Assembly (NCBI GenBank): GCA_963971405.1 | Contig: OZ020484.1 | Coordinates: 2,046,001 to 2,110,000 of the forward strand | Direction of reading: 5' to 3' | Source: Psococerastis gibbosa | Taxonomy: Eukaryota > Arthropoda > Insecta > Psocodea > Psocidae | Length of the DNA stretch: 64,000 bases | Part shown: positions 36,981 to 47,607 of the stretch, piece after piece | How positions within the stretch are numbered: position 1 is the first letter of the stretch | How the letters are laid out: every line of letters starts with the position of its first letter | Made by a program: the position numbers and the translations under genes | The notes under the pieces: model-generated | Databases searched by the model: none | What the model saw: the letters and a program-made list of their open reading frames with translations, nothing else | What the model was told of the DNA's origin: nothing

Positions 36981-37189
36981 TTAAGGCTCATTTGCAGTGT
37001 AATTATATGGACTTAATGTTGTATGCTATTCTTCTTCGACATTACTGCTCTTCCTTTTTATTCCTTTCTTTATGTTTGCAGCACGGTCCCCGAGCTTGTG
37101 TGCAGGGACTTCTATGCTGCAGTACCAGGGGATGGGGTCAGACATTGTGTTAACGGCGTAGGGAGTATTCTCATCATTTACAATATCTT

Positions 37190-37400
37190 CTTCATCTTCT
37201 TCTTCTTCCTCCCTCTTAGTGCCACGTACGCAGCGTCAGGGGTTCGCCACCCCGCCTCGAGGACTTTTCTTATTTTCCTCGTCGATTGTCATCGCCTTCA
37301 ACCATCCTTTTCCCTCTTTTCTCGGCCAGTTGTTCAATTCTTTCTTCGAGTGTTTCAGAGTTCCACCATGCTCCATCCTTATGGCTTCGCCTCGACCAGC
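37190..37400 (-). pseudogene. LINE 3' fragment, second copy
   Basis: CCTCCCTCTTAGTGCCACGT, then CGCAGCG..AGGGG.TCGCC and the TTTTCCCTCTT..CTC.G.CAGTTGTTC segment match 36206-36430. The CTTCTTCTT tail borders it. Confidence 0.5.
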
Positions 37401-38383
37401 CTCCGGTTATTTTTCTTCTCCCTTTTTTATTTCAATTCTATCTATAGAGCAAAACGTTTTATTTTTTGCCCGATCTCTCCAGGCACAGCCATGAATGGTG
37501 CCAGGCCCCAGGGCGCTGTTATAAAAAAAAAAAAAACTGATTTCAGACTACAGCCTATGGCGGCTGATACAGAAGGGTGGCATTTTTTTTTTAAACTATG
37601 TAAATACGTAACTAAAAATGCGTAAAAAAGTATGATTTCGTGTGTATTTTTTATTCAAAAAATTCCCCTGAGGAGACTGGTTTCGAATGTGCGCTATAAC
37701 GAAAATTGGCAACAGCTAATCAGCACTGGCAAGTAGGGGATTTTTTATGACAATGTTCTTAATGCATAAAGGTAAATGGTATAAATATATGGTGCTGGAG
37801 ATACGGTCATAAAAAACTGGGATACCAGCATACTTCCATAAAAAACTTAACCAGGGATTTCATTCAATGTTTGGAAGAATCACCAAGCGGCAGGCAGTCA
37901 GGGTGCCATTCAAACGCCTGTCAACAGAAATAACAAGTTTCAACGAGATATCCAATGGTTATGTGGCGCCTCTGCTCATTCACAATAAGTAAGAAGAAAC
38001 AAGGTACAGATTATTACGGTTGCGAATTACCCATGGCTACCTAATGGTGACGCAAATCCCATCTCTATCTACCAAGGCTGTCTAGTACCATTCTGTAGTT
38101 TCCCTTGATCTGATAATTGTCCCAATTATGCTACAGAATTGACGACGCAGTTACATTCCACAGTTTTCAAAATATGTCAACACCCCTAATATTTCTACAT
38201 TCCTCACAAAATCCCTCGTAAACCCCAGCCAAAGGATATTAGCTTCAAACAATAGCAGCTGACCAACCCTTATCCAATATCCAACAGCCCTTAGAGTTTT
38301 AATCAAAAACAAACCGGCAGAGACCGTGAGAGGAGTACCTCCTATGCCATCGCTGACTCGTATCTGTACTTGGCTAAGGCCTA

Positions 38384-38621
38384 AGAGGACATGCTACGTA
38401 TAAAATTAGCACCCCAAAATTTGTTGTTTTTATTTATTTTTTAATTAATTAACGAAGCAAGTTTTTAAAGATGCATCATATAATAGGAAATATTAAATTT
38501 TTGCTAATTCTTTCATAAAAGCAGAGGGAACTAAAATTTCGCGTATTCTGGGATTTTTGAAAAAACTACAATATCGAAAAGAAAAAATACCCGATTATAT
38601 GATGCACGAAGTTGTTATCTA

Positions 38622-38667
<46 letters not shown>

Positions 38668-38771
38668 ACAGCTTACATGAGCCAAATTTTTAATAACTTA
38701 GTGAGTTAATAAAGTAAAAAATGAAAGTATTTAATTTTGGGGTGCCAATTTTCTGCGTAGCATATCCTCTT
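38384..38771. mobile_element. Inverted-repeat element with long poly(A)
   Basis: AAGAGGACATGCTACGTATA, then AAATTAGCACCCCAAAATT is inverted at the right (AATTTTGGGGTGCCAATTTT, CTGCGTAGCATATCCTCTT). The interior has a run of about 37 A. Interior TATATGATGCA words and the end pattern link it to the element at 60944. Confidence 0.7.
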
Positions 38772-38815
38772 TCACGTCATGCTTTCGCCTGTTTCATTGT
38801 TTTAATGGTAAGCTT

Positions 38816-38990
38816 GCCTCAGCTTGTCCATTATCGCTTGCAGTCGGTGTAGGTCGACTTCGAGAACGTATACCAGTTTGCCAGTGGCCAAAAATTCATT
38901 CGGAAACAATACAAATAATATCCGAAATCCATGGGGTCGTTGGCATTGGACAAGGGACCTATCCCCTGCGTCCATAAAAAAGTCATTAAA
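38816..38990. repeat. Dispersed repeat family H, copy 2
   Basis: It matches 27408-27585 in order over CAGCTTGTCCATTATCGCTT, ACCAGTTTGCCAGTGGCC and GGACAAGGGACC. A short motif just upstream (GCCTGTTTCATTG..TCAATGGTAAGCTTG) recurs at 40860. Confidence 0.7.
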
Positions 38991-39229
38991 AAAATAACCT
39001 CTTCTAACCTCAACCATCGTTAGAAACTGTGGAAAGTGGAATCCCAAGAAATCAGCTATAGTGGTAGTCACTCATATTCATTTCCTTGGATCTTCTGTAT
39101 ATCTGGTGAGGCCGCAGCTGAGAGTAGGACGGTGCCGGGCACATGAAAGCGTTCGGAGGCTAGGGAGTTCCCATTGAACTGATCACATTACCAGGTGGAG
39201 AGTGTGTTTTATTCGCTGGATGAGTTTCA

Positions 39230-39601
39230 GCAGCCCTATTATGGCGATTTAGAATTAACGTCGCACCGGGGTTTATTCAATTGTTTTAAACAAATGAGTT
39301 GGAAATGCAAACTGATAAATTAATCCTCGGCTATATTTTTGGGGAGTTTTCACCCTTAGATGTAGACACATTAATTAAAATTCTTGTTATATTTCAAAAT
39401 TCTAGCAGTACATTTTAATGTTTATTAGTATTTCCTTCAATTATTAGTAAAAACAATGCGACCGTTCTCTTGTATTCCAGTAATTTATTAATTTGAATTT
39501 CCCGCTCATATTTTAACACCGTCACGGGACATCTTACTAATGCGGTATCAAAAAATAAACCCCTGTGTTACGTTAATCCCAAATCGCGATAATAGGCCTG
39601 C
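39230..39601. mobile_element. Inverted-repeat element with GCAG(G/C)CCTATTATNGCGATT ends
   Basis: GCAGCCCTATTATGGCGATT and TTAACGT are inverted at the right (ACGTTAATCCCAAATCGCGA, TAATAGGCCTGC); the arms also share GGGGTTTATT. The ends resemble the 21426/29922 family, but the 372 bp core is different. Confidence 0.7.
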
Positions 39602-40255
39602 TGGGGAGTATGTATTTAATTATTTGTTATTAGTGTTAGTATATACGATATTGTGTCGATCAAATTACTTGATTCCTTCTGATTAATTTTGTAAAGCAAC
39701 TTGTGTGTATCTGACCAGGCTGCAGGAGTGGGGGGCCAAGACGGTGCTGGGCACATGTTCATGACCCCACCCAAGGACTAACTAGTTCCCTCTCGCTCTC
39801 GCACCTCTGCTTTCTCGCTCGCACACGTCTGAATTCTTCCACTTTTTTTTCGACCAACTTTTCAATGCCAGTCTTCCTGGTTGGCGGCCAATCATTAATT
39901 CGGCAGTCTCGTGCACACTTTATTGACCAGCCATTTTTATTTTATCGCTGCGATTTTTATAGCCTTCCCCTGCGCCCCTCCTCCTGGTGGTACTGCGGGT
40001 TTAGGATTTATTTAGTGTTGTAGTTTGGTCCCGGGAATCCAGGGTTCGAATTTTGTTCGAATAGGTAGCTTTCATGGTCAATTATTGCTAAAGGTTTAGT
40101 TCCTGCTGCCGCGATTTTCCCTGTCACAAAGCACTGGAATATTCATGGACCTTCCCATAGATGTATTCAAGAAGTTAATGTCCGTTATGGTTTGCAGTAC
40201 ACGGATAAAACTTCCAGCAATTAATAGATATCAGCTCCTCAATTTAAGTACAGTC

Positions 40256-40397
40256 AAGACCGTGGTCAGGGGGTGGTCCAAGGGGTCCGGACCCCCTCCG
40301 AAATAAAAGGGCTTTACACTGGATAGAATGGAATTTCATTAATAAAATGAGTTAAATGTTGGACCCCCCGCCCCCAACAAAAACCTGGGCACGGCCA
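40256..40397. mobile_element. Small hAT-like MITE with perfect 8-bp duplication
   Basis: GTACAGTC precedes and follows the element (40248-40255, 40398-40405). Ends AGACCGTGGTCAGG and CCTGGGCACGGCCA are inverted. Inside, G and C runs flank a short AT core, as in the 20287 copy. Confidence 0.7.
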
Positions 40398-40894
40398 GTA
40401 CAGTCATATTTGAGGTAAAATGGATTTTTTTGCACGCTGGCCCTCACATTGAAGACATACAGTATATTGCACAGCGTAAAAAATCAAAACTGACCCTCAT
40501 AAAATTTAGTATCCTCATGCTATGCTGTTAATTTTCTTATTTGCAAAAGAATTTCCCACAATTTAAATAAAAATCAAATAATATTGCTCAGTTTAAGTTT
40601 CGCCTGCAAAATTGCGATTATGCCAGCGTGTTATAATGCACTTTCTAGCACTACTCAATATTTGGTGGGAATATAAAATGCCTACATCTGACAATAGACA
40701 ATATCTGGTTTTGAACATGATTTTAGTCTTCTTAGGTTCTCTACGCTTAATTAATGTCCCAACAATTTTTCATTTGCCAAAACTCCTGATTACGGTGTGG
40801 TAAACGGCCTAAACTGGTAACTCATACTATATATTAAGTACTTGGTTAAGTCATGTTTCGCCTGTTTCATTGCGTCAATGGTAAGCTTGTCTTA

Positions 40895-41102
40895 GCTTTG
40901 GACAGGTTGTTGGTCTGATCATTAAGACAGATCTATCTGATACTTGATCGGATCCTGGACGATGCAGGGCTGAAACAATGATCGGCTGATAACATGAGCA
41001 CTGGCGCTGGCTGCCACAAACAGCCAGTAAAAAATTCCTGCAATGGTTAATCGAACCCACATCCTTCCAGTTGCCAGACCAGCTCTCTCCCAACTGAAAC
41101 AC
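40895..41102 (-). repeat. tRNA-derived SINE next to E74 exon 3
   Basis: The minus strand starts GGTGTTTCAGTTGGGAGAGA, has an A-box-like TCAGTTGGGAGAGAGCTGG and a B-box GGGTTCGATTAACC at tRNA spacing, then a body with CAGCCAGCGCCAGTGCTCAT. Its promoter head is 33 bp from the exon acceptor and points away from the exon. Confidence 0.6.
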
Positions 41103-41135
41103 CAATGCTAACGTTGCTTCTTTCTCTTGTTGCAG

Positions 41136-41378
41136 ACCACGAGGGATACCCTAGCTACCTGAGTCCGCTGCCGGGGACGTACCCCATTCCGGCGCACCAG
41201 TTCACAGCACCGCACGCGCCCAGTCACTCTGTACCTACGAGCGTGATTCAGCCGGCGACGTCTAGCGTGGGCGACGAATGGTACCTCAACGACCTCAACT
41301 ACCAGCAGAGGGTCAAGACGAAAAAGGTCAAGAAGCTCAAGAGCGGGGAACCGGGGGCGAAACGGCGGAGCCGCGAAG
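41136..41378 (+). CDS. Eip74EF: E74 exon leading into the ETS domain, with basic cluster
   Basis: Acceptor CTTGTTGCAG and donor GTAAGA enclose 243 nt (81 codons, phase 1 at both ends). The first part is Tyr/Pro/His-rich (YPSYLSPLPGTYPIPAHQF), the second contains DEWYLNDLNYQQRVKTKKVK and then KLKSGEPGAKRRSREG. The lysine/arginine-rich end just before the ETS domain is a plausible nuclear localisation signal (inference). GC content is clearly higher than in the flanking intron DNA. A tRNA-like SINE ends 33 bp before this exon and an inverted-repeat MITE starts 66 bp after it. Confidence 0.9.
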
Positions 41379-41444
41379 GTAAGACAGTGCTACCAATTTC
41401 GGGAAAGTTAATTTTTACCTTTTATAGTCTGGCTTATAGTCTAA

Positions 41445-41690
41445 GACCCGGTACACACAGAGGATTCTCCCAGACGCAATTTGGCGACGTCTTTTCCATT
41501 GTAGCCATAGGGCTAACAGAATATTTCTTGTCGATTTCTCGAAGATTTCTGAAGCTAGCGTGAAGCCGACCGCACAAAAGTGCACGGAAATCTTCTGAAT
41601 TAGATTCTGTGGGTTTGTACAAGTCCTATCCCTACAATGGAAAACTCGTCGAAAAATCGCGACCGGGGAATCGTCCGTGTGTACCGGACC
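41445..41690. mobile_element. MITE with TAA duplication after E74 exon 3
   Basis: TAA flanks both ends. GACCCGGTACACACAGAGGA / TCGTCCGTGTGTACCGGACC are inverted, and pairing extends inward over GTTTTCCATTGTAG. The 246 bp lies in intron 3, 66 bp after the donor. Confidence 0.78.
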
Positions 41691-41710
41691 TAAGAAGTCC
41701 AGACGATAAA

Positions 41711-41840
41711 GGGTGGTTCACACCCTCACCCTCGCAAAGTCTTGGCAAGGAGCACTAGACGGCATGTTCATGCATTGGAACATGCCAGTGCCGTCCTGTA
41801 TACCTTACCAAGACTTTTCAAGTGGTCGTGGGAGCCACCC
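41711..41840. mobile_element. Foldback element, GGGTGGTTCACACC ends
   Basis: GGGTGG, AAAGTCTTGGCAAGG and GGCATGTTC at the left are inverted at the right (GGAACATGCC, CCTTACCAAGACTTTTC, CCACCC). It begins 20 bp after the previous MITE. Confidence 0.65.
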
Positions 41841-42741
41841 AACTTAAGTGTATGTTAGACTGTCAATTACCAAATTGCAGTAACCAATGAGTGGCAAGAA
41901 CGGATGATGACTAGTATTCTTTTCACTCATTGGCTAACATAATTTGATTAACGTATAATTTTGTTTCCATAAGCACCCAGGATATTGCTAGGGGGAAAGT
42001 GAATTTTCCAATCTACAGATCTTCCCTCGACAGCATAGAACTTAAGATGGCTATTAAGGATCAGATTTTGTAAACAAAGAATAATCGTGTATTTTGCTCG
42101 AAAGTAATTAATTTTTCGTTCCACAGCCAGAAAGTTCAGAAAGTGGTCATATGAATAATTTAAAAACATGCTCGCTATCGCAGGAAATTTAATTTTTCTC
42201 ACTTGATATTATTCGTAATTCAGAAAAACCCACTGTAGTGCATTAAACCGATTTAATAGAATACCAATAAATTAGGAAGGGAAATATACAGCTTTTGGAG
42301 AAATCTTCAATTTTTTTTATTAATTTTTCTTGTGCTGTTGTGGAACGAGACATTAATTAATTAATTTCTTAAAATACATATTTCTTGTTTACAAAATATT
42401 TTTAAATCTATCCCCTCACGGTGGCTGTAGTTCACATGGCACGTATAGGTTAAGTAGGAAAGTTGAATCGAAAGGAAGCTGTCATACATTTGAATAGGAA
42501 AAAAAAAACATGGCGACTTCCTTTGTATTCCACTTTACGTAGCTTTACCTATAGTAGTGGGAATCACAGTAAGGAGATTTATGGGGGGGGGGGGGCATTT
42601 TGATATGGTGTCCCCATTGAACAAAACCCCGATCAATAGGCATTTTTCATTAAGGATTAAGGTAACTTGGTCTTTCGTATCAATTCAACAATGGCTTTAA
42701 GCTGTCTAGAAAAGTAAAAGAATGAAATCAATTAGGCCTTA

Positions 42742-43125
42742 GGCGCCCATTCCACCGACCGGCTAGGGCTATTTACAAAAACATTGACGTGGTAGCAGAC
42801 ATTCAAGACTTAGGCGGGGTTTCCATCGACCTCGCATTGCAGAATTGACGGAAATGTTTGTTTTCTTCTATGCCATAGTTAAAATTGATCAATGATCATA
42901 CAGTAAATTCACAAACAAACAAACTAAAATTAAAAAATGGCGTCATGGGATATGTTAAGTACAAACATTTTAATAGATTTCTATAAAAAGAAAAATTCTA
43001 ATTTCCGTCAATGTCATTTGCATTCTGCAATGCGAAGTCGATGGAAACGCCACCTAAGTCTTGAATGTCTGCTACCACGTCACCGTTTTTGTAAATAGCC
43101 CTAGCCGGTCGGTGGAATGGGCGTC
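42742..43125. mobile_element. Composite Harbinger-like MITE, copy 3
   Basis: TTA on both sides; outer ends GGCGCCCATTCCACCGACCG / CGGTCGGTGGAATGGGCGTC, inner ends GGCGGGGTTTCCATCGACCT / AAGTCGATGGAAACGCCACC. Length 384 bp. The internal frame from ATG (MASWDMLSTNILIDFYKK) is open as in copy 1. Confidence 0.82.
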
Positions 43126-43373
43126 TTAGCTAGTGTAGTCAGATCTAGCCTAAGGTCCTAGATGCAGTAATAAGGCTCTTAGGGCGGATTCTATAATATG
43201 CCCTATAACGTTACAGTTCACTTAATGTGCCAATATTTAGCCGATATTCGTCCCAAAACAAAATGTCTGATTCTACAACTTGCCTGTAAGCTCTCAACTG
43301 GCCTCATAACTAATTTCTAAGCGGTTCCGTGTTATATGCGGCATTTTTATGTATTGTTTCCCAATTTATACGT

Positions 43374-43570
43374 AGTATAAGGGAAGCTTTGTGATGATCG
43401 AAATTTTCGATTCCGAGATTTCAACGGATTTACACGTTTTGAGGTCCCAGGAACCAAAAAAAGTGGTTTTTATGAAATGTCTGTCTGCCTGTCTGTTCAT
43501 CGATTTCCTGGCAAACTACTCGGCCGATTTTGATAAAATTTTGCATGTAGGTTCACAAAAATTTATTTAA
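43374..43570 (+). repeat. Dispersed repeat family G, copy 2
   Basis: Matches 26692-26880, with an extra TGTCTGTCTGCCTGTCTGTT stretch. Confidence 0.7.
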
Positions 43571-44594
43571 TTTGGGCTAACTCAATTTGGGGGGGGGGGT
43601 TATTCTCAAAAACCTCCAAGAAAACGTATAAAAAAATTAAAAATTAAAAATTAATGGCTCCAACGATTCCTTTTAAATGCACATATATTGTTGTCGTTGT
43701 ATGGTATTGTGTGGTAATATGTTGGTCTGACCTATCTAGAATTTATCTCACCTCCAGTGACGTCAGGTGGACAATCCCCCCCCCCCCCAGATATCGGAAA
43801 TTTAACTATAGGAAAAAATTTTACAATGAAATTACTCATTTTCTCTATCTACTAATGTTGATAAATTGGTAAGCATGTTCGAGTAAACTCGGACCGGTTC
43901 TTTCTCATTATTTTGACTGAATTTTGACTATAACCTTACCTTAGGTGTTATATATACATACATGATACATGAGGCAAATCTTTTACTTTTTCCGCGCTTT
44001 ATCGGGATCCCGCGGTACAGCTTTGGCTCTTCCCCAGCTCTCTATCTAAGCCCTAAGGCGTCTCGGTGTGTGAGTTGTTTCATGACTGTCTGGATCATTC
44101 TCTTCATCTTCATTATCTCCTGTTCCGTGGGACCACAATCTCCCATTTCAGTAGATAGTCTCGCCTCGCCTATGAACATGAATGATCATGCCATAGCAAG
44201 CGTTTTCCCTGAGCTTCTGAGTGATGTGGGCAGTTAAAGAAGACTTTACTGACAATTTTAGTGACTCGTACCGAGAGGTCTATTAAGAATACATTACTGA
44301 ACATGTTCTAGAATCCGCCCTAAGATTGTCAGACTTATTCATATGGCTTATTTGCTTGGTTGCAGCGCAGTATATACTGTAGGCCTACCGTCTGTATCTC
44401 ATAAAGTATTGTCCCCTGTATTTTGTAATTTAGCCCGGTAAAACGCAGGTTTGATGGGGATTCGAACCCCGGATGATCGCGGTGAGTACCCTACACTCTT
44501 TTTAATAGCCAAGGACTTTATAATCTGTAGGTAGGTTTCCATGACGTTGTGATGTATCTTACAATAAAATTAATTGAAATAATGTCGTTTAGTC

Positions 44595-45006
44595 TAGAGT
44601 TGTATATAGAGGAGGTGGGACATCCGCTTCTGGCAAAAAATAGATTTTTTAATTTCGGGGGTCCTTGCCAGCACGTCTCCATTTAGACATAAAAAAGACG
44701 TGGCAGGTTGTGTAACGTAATTAATGACAGCTAAAAACAAAATTTTATATATAAATTACAAATGTACAAAACATAATACCATTGTACTGTCCTGGTTGTT
44801 GAAAAACCTGAGGCAGTGGTTTGGCAAGAGCACGACTTCCCTTTTCAGAGCAGCAGTCTCCAAGGTATAAATTGTCGTGATGATCGCCAATCTTCGATAG
44901 AATAGGCATGAACAGAAGGTGATCCTGCTTCTAGCCTAAAACAGTACCTATCGTACAGCTGCACTTAAAATTGTTGACTGTCCTATCTCTTCTGTATACA
45001 ACTCTA
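44595..45006. mobile_element. hAT-like non-autonomous element, perfect 8-bp duplication
   Basis: GTTTAGTC lies directly outside both ends (44587-44594, 45007-45014). Ends TAGAGTTGTATATAGAGGAG and TTCTGTATACAACTCTA are inverted. The YAG-start and 8-bp duplication fit hAT. A LINE tail occupies 44800-44915. Confidence 0.82.
44800..44915 (+). pseudogene. LINE 3'-tail inside the hAT-like element
   Basis: TGGTTGTTGAAAAACCTGAG, CAGTGGTTTGGCAAGAGCAC, GACTTCCCTTTTCAGAGCAG and CAATCTTCGATAGAATAGGC match the 14636 LINE end. Confidence 0.65.
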
Positions 45007-45480
45007 GTTTAGTCTGTATGTACGTTACAATTTTTGGATACCTACTTTACTTTTTTCCCCGCTTTTTTCTGTTACTTTCCACAATTTTTTTATATTAATT
45101 TTTGTTGCTGATACTCACTAGGCTACTACACTTTATAAGAGTAGTGATGGATTTTTGTCGGACTGAACGGAACCGAGGACCTGACCGAAAATATATTAAA
45201 AACAATATAAATTGCTCGGCTTGGACCGAACCGAAACAGTGATATCGGTCCCGGACCGTCCAACACTCCTATATTCATAAGCCATTTTTAGAGAATAAAA
45301 CACAAGTTTGCTGCTCCACTATTTGCTTACGTAGGGCAGTGTTTTCATCTTAAGAATTTATGAAATAGCCAGCTGAAGTTTTTCTTGCCCAAAATATCTC
45401 TTTATGCATGAATGGGTCAGTCATTTATTTCGTCAGTGCCCAGGTACCCAATCAAAAATACGCTAACATATGGTACGTAT

Positions 45481-45637
45481 TTAACGGGTAAGTTGGACTT
45501 ATTGCCTGCTGTGATAATAGTGATAAGAGGCATGGGTCTCACAGTCATCGAACAATTAGGGTGGAGCCCATGCAGGCAATGTAAGTCCAACTAACCCTTT
45601 GTTAAATAGTATTACACCATTGCCATTTCCTTTACAA
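45481..45637. mobile_element. Family T element with perfect 13-bp direct repeats
   Basis: ATATGGTACGTAT stands at 45468-45480 and again at 45638-45650, bounding a 157 bp insert. Inside, TTAACGGGTAAGTTGGACTTA is inverted as GTAAGTCCAACTAACCCTTT, followed by a tail ATTACACCATTGCC shared with 12150. Confidence 0.72.
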
Positions 45638-46545
45638 ATATGGTACGTATATGATGATAGTTCTTCCCATCTATGCCCGATGGCTTCGATGACACCTAAC
45701 CTAGACGATAAATCTTTTTTCTACTTTGACGTTGTGACTGAGACTTACTTTCTATTGCTACTTGATACCTACCTAGAGTAGGCTACATTAAATGCAAGCC
45801 ATCTCATTATCACGCCATAAAATCAGGGCTTTGTTCAGTGGGAATTATTATGTAAATACATTTCAGTTTAGGCAGGTCCAGCTGGTGTCCCGCTATTTCA
45901 CTTAAAAATCAATAGGTAGCCTAGTAAATTTTCGACATGCAACGTGCCTTTCACAGTTTTAAGTGACGAGAAGTATCCAAATTTACATTTTCAAACGAAC
46001 TTACTTCCAGTAGCTGTAGCAGGAGGTACCAAGTTTAGCTTACCTCTGGGAATCAGTTAACTTTATACCTCGTGCAGTTAGCCATGACTTAATTGAATTA
46101 TACAGTAGTAAATAATAATATATAACTAACACCACAATTGCAATATTGATCCACACTATCATACTATAGGACAAGAATTTATTGAAACCATTACAGTTAT
46201 CTGCAAAAATATGAGTATGCAACCGTATAAGAACATTTTTCTTTATGAGTAATATATTCAATTGTCAATAATATGGCTATTGCCTGATTTCTGATTAAAT
46301 TTTACAGTTTAAAATAGATAGAAAATGCCAACCAAAATAAATTTAATTAACCATAGGCCATGGACCTGTGCCCCAAGTGCCCATGGGTTAATGCGGCACT
46401 GCCATGACATGCATGCACAATAAATATCTTCTTATTTTTCCTGTTATGACCTTATGGGTGAATACTCTTCCAATTCTGTTATTCATTCTTTAAACCTTAG
46501 TCCAGTGCTCTACTGTCTTATTTAACTCTGAAATTGTTGTTTCAG

Positions 46546-46738
46546 GATCTACGACGTACCTGTGGGAGTTTCTACTCAAGTTACTCCAAAATAGTGATTA
46601 CTGTCCGCGGTATATCAAATGGACGAACCGGGAAAAGGGTGTCTTCAAGTTGGTCGACTCCAAAGCGGTCTCCAGGCTGTGGGGTCTACATAAAAACAAG
46701 CCTGATATGAACTACGAAACAATGGGCAGAGCCTTAAG
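46546..46738 (+). CDS. Eip74EF: E74 exon with the first two thirds of the ETS domain
   Basis: Acceptor TTGTTTCAG and donor GTACGC bound 193 nt. The exon encodes the start of the winged helix-turn-helix ETS fold: [13 protein letters not shown], then [40 protein letters not shown] and MGRALR. The tryptophans and the [11 protein letters not shown] recognition-helix motif that contacts the GGA core are intact. The exon ends two bases into the codon of the second invariant recognition arginine (phase 2). Confidence 0.96.
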
Positions 46739-46799
46739 GTACGCTATCATTATTTGTTAGTACTAGTTAGGTGGACGTGGGGCCGGTCCCACTGCCCTT

Positions 46800-47215
46800 G
46801 AAAATGTCTCAGGAGAGAATACTTGACAGCACCGCTGTGCATTGCTAGATGGAGGAGCCGTCCAGTAATTATTGGCTCAATCAGCCCTGAGGAGAAACGA
46901 AGATGCCTGAGCGGAGATATGTAGGTAGCCCCTAACACCGAAAAATTCAGTAAACGAACGGAGGTTAGCATGGTAGGCCCACACGAAGAGAAAAGAAGTT
47001 GGACACCTGCTACAATGTGTGAGTGAGTATTCAGTGGAGGGCGCGAGACCACTAGCACGACCAAGGATGTCCCTAGAAACGAAAGTGAGGGTGAACCTCA
47101 AGACCCTTGGTTTATCTCCAAACGATGCACATGACCGTAACACCTTGAAGTTGAAGATCCGTGCCACAGACTCCGCGAGAAGGACAAGGCGCCGTTCAAG
47201 TACCTAATGTAAAGT
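46800..47215 (+). pseudogene. LINE 3' remnant in the last E74 intron
   Basis: The frame ARPLARPRMSLETKVRVNLK, then TLGLSPNDAHDRNTLKLKIR and ATDSARRTRRRSST follows the GRPKxRWxxxVxxDLxxLGL..DAxDRxxWRxxIRxADP pattern of retrotransposon C termini. Upstream 46880-47040 is frameshifted. Confidence 0.6.
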
Positions 47216-47607
47216 AATCAGCCTGGGGAGACTTGTGACCAATCTCACAAAACCTTGCCACTCGCTCTTCTGCTCCTTGTCTCCAGCTCTGGTCGGATAG
47301 ACTTACACTTTGGAGATCTTACCGATCTGATCAACCTCTTCTTCATCTTCTTCTCGGTCTGCCTGGGAGTGGCAGTGGTCAGCCTCGGCCTCTCACTTGA
47401 CATCCCACTTTCCAGTAATCATCCATCGTCTAATAGTAGATCGACTGGTCTAACCCAAGAAAATTTTCGGTTTACTCACAATAAAGAAAAAAAAACAATA
47501 AAGAAAATGCCGTTGCACGACATTGCAACATGTGTAATGTCTTACATTACACTGTGTTATTGTCTAACCACAAAATTTAAGTTAAAATTATTTCTCTTAT
47601 TTTTCAG

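Noticed and set aside
37023..37625. 200-codon open frame on the + strand
   Set aside because: It is Phe/Ser-rich, runs over intron, a LINE 3' fragment on the other strand and a TTC microsatellite; no protein-like domain.
38627..38664. Poly(A) run as a processed pseudogene tail
   Set aside because: It lies inside an inverted-repeat element and no coding sequence precedes it.
41105..41135. ATG just upstream of E74 exon 3 as an alternative start
   Set aside because: The MLTLLLSL stretch is the acceptor's pyrimidine tract translated; splicing in phase 1 from exon 2 explains the frame.
44445..44485. tRNA-like T arm GGGGTTCGAATCCCC on the minus strand
   Set aside because: No matching acceptor or D arm; at most a SINE fragment.
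45137..45270. hAT-like element with GTAGTGATGGA / TCCAACACTCC ends
   Set aside because: End similarity is weak and no target duplication was found; a similar patch at 22105-22200 suggests a repeat, but borders are unclear.
47255..47607. Open frame upstream of the last E74 exon
   Set aside because: Intron read-through; a clear acceptor at 47606-47607 restores the ETS sequence.
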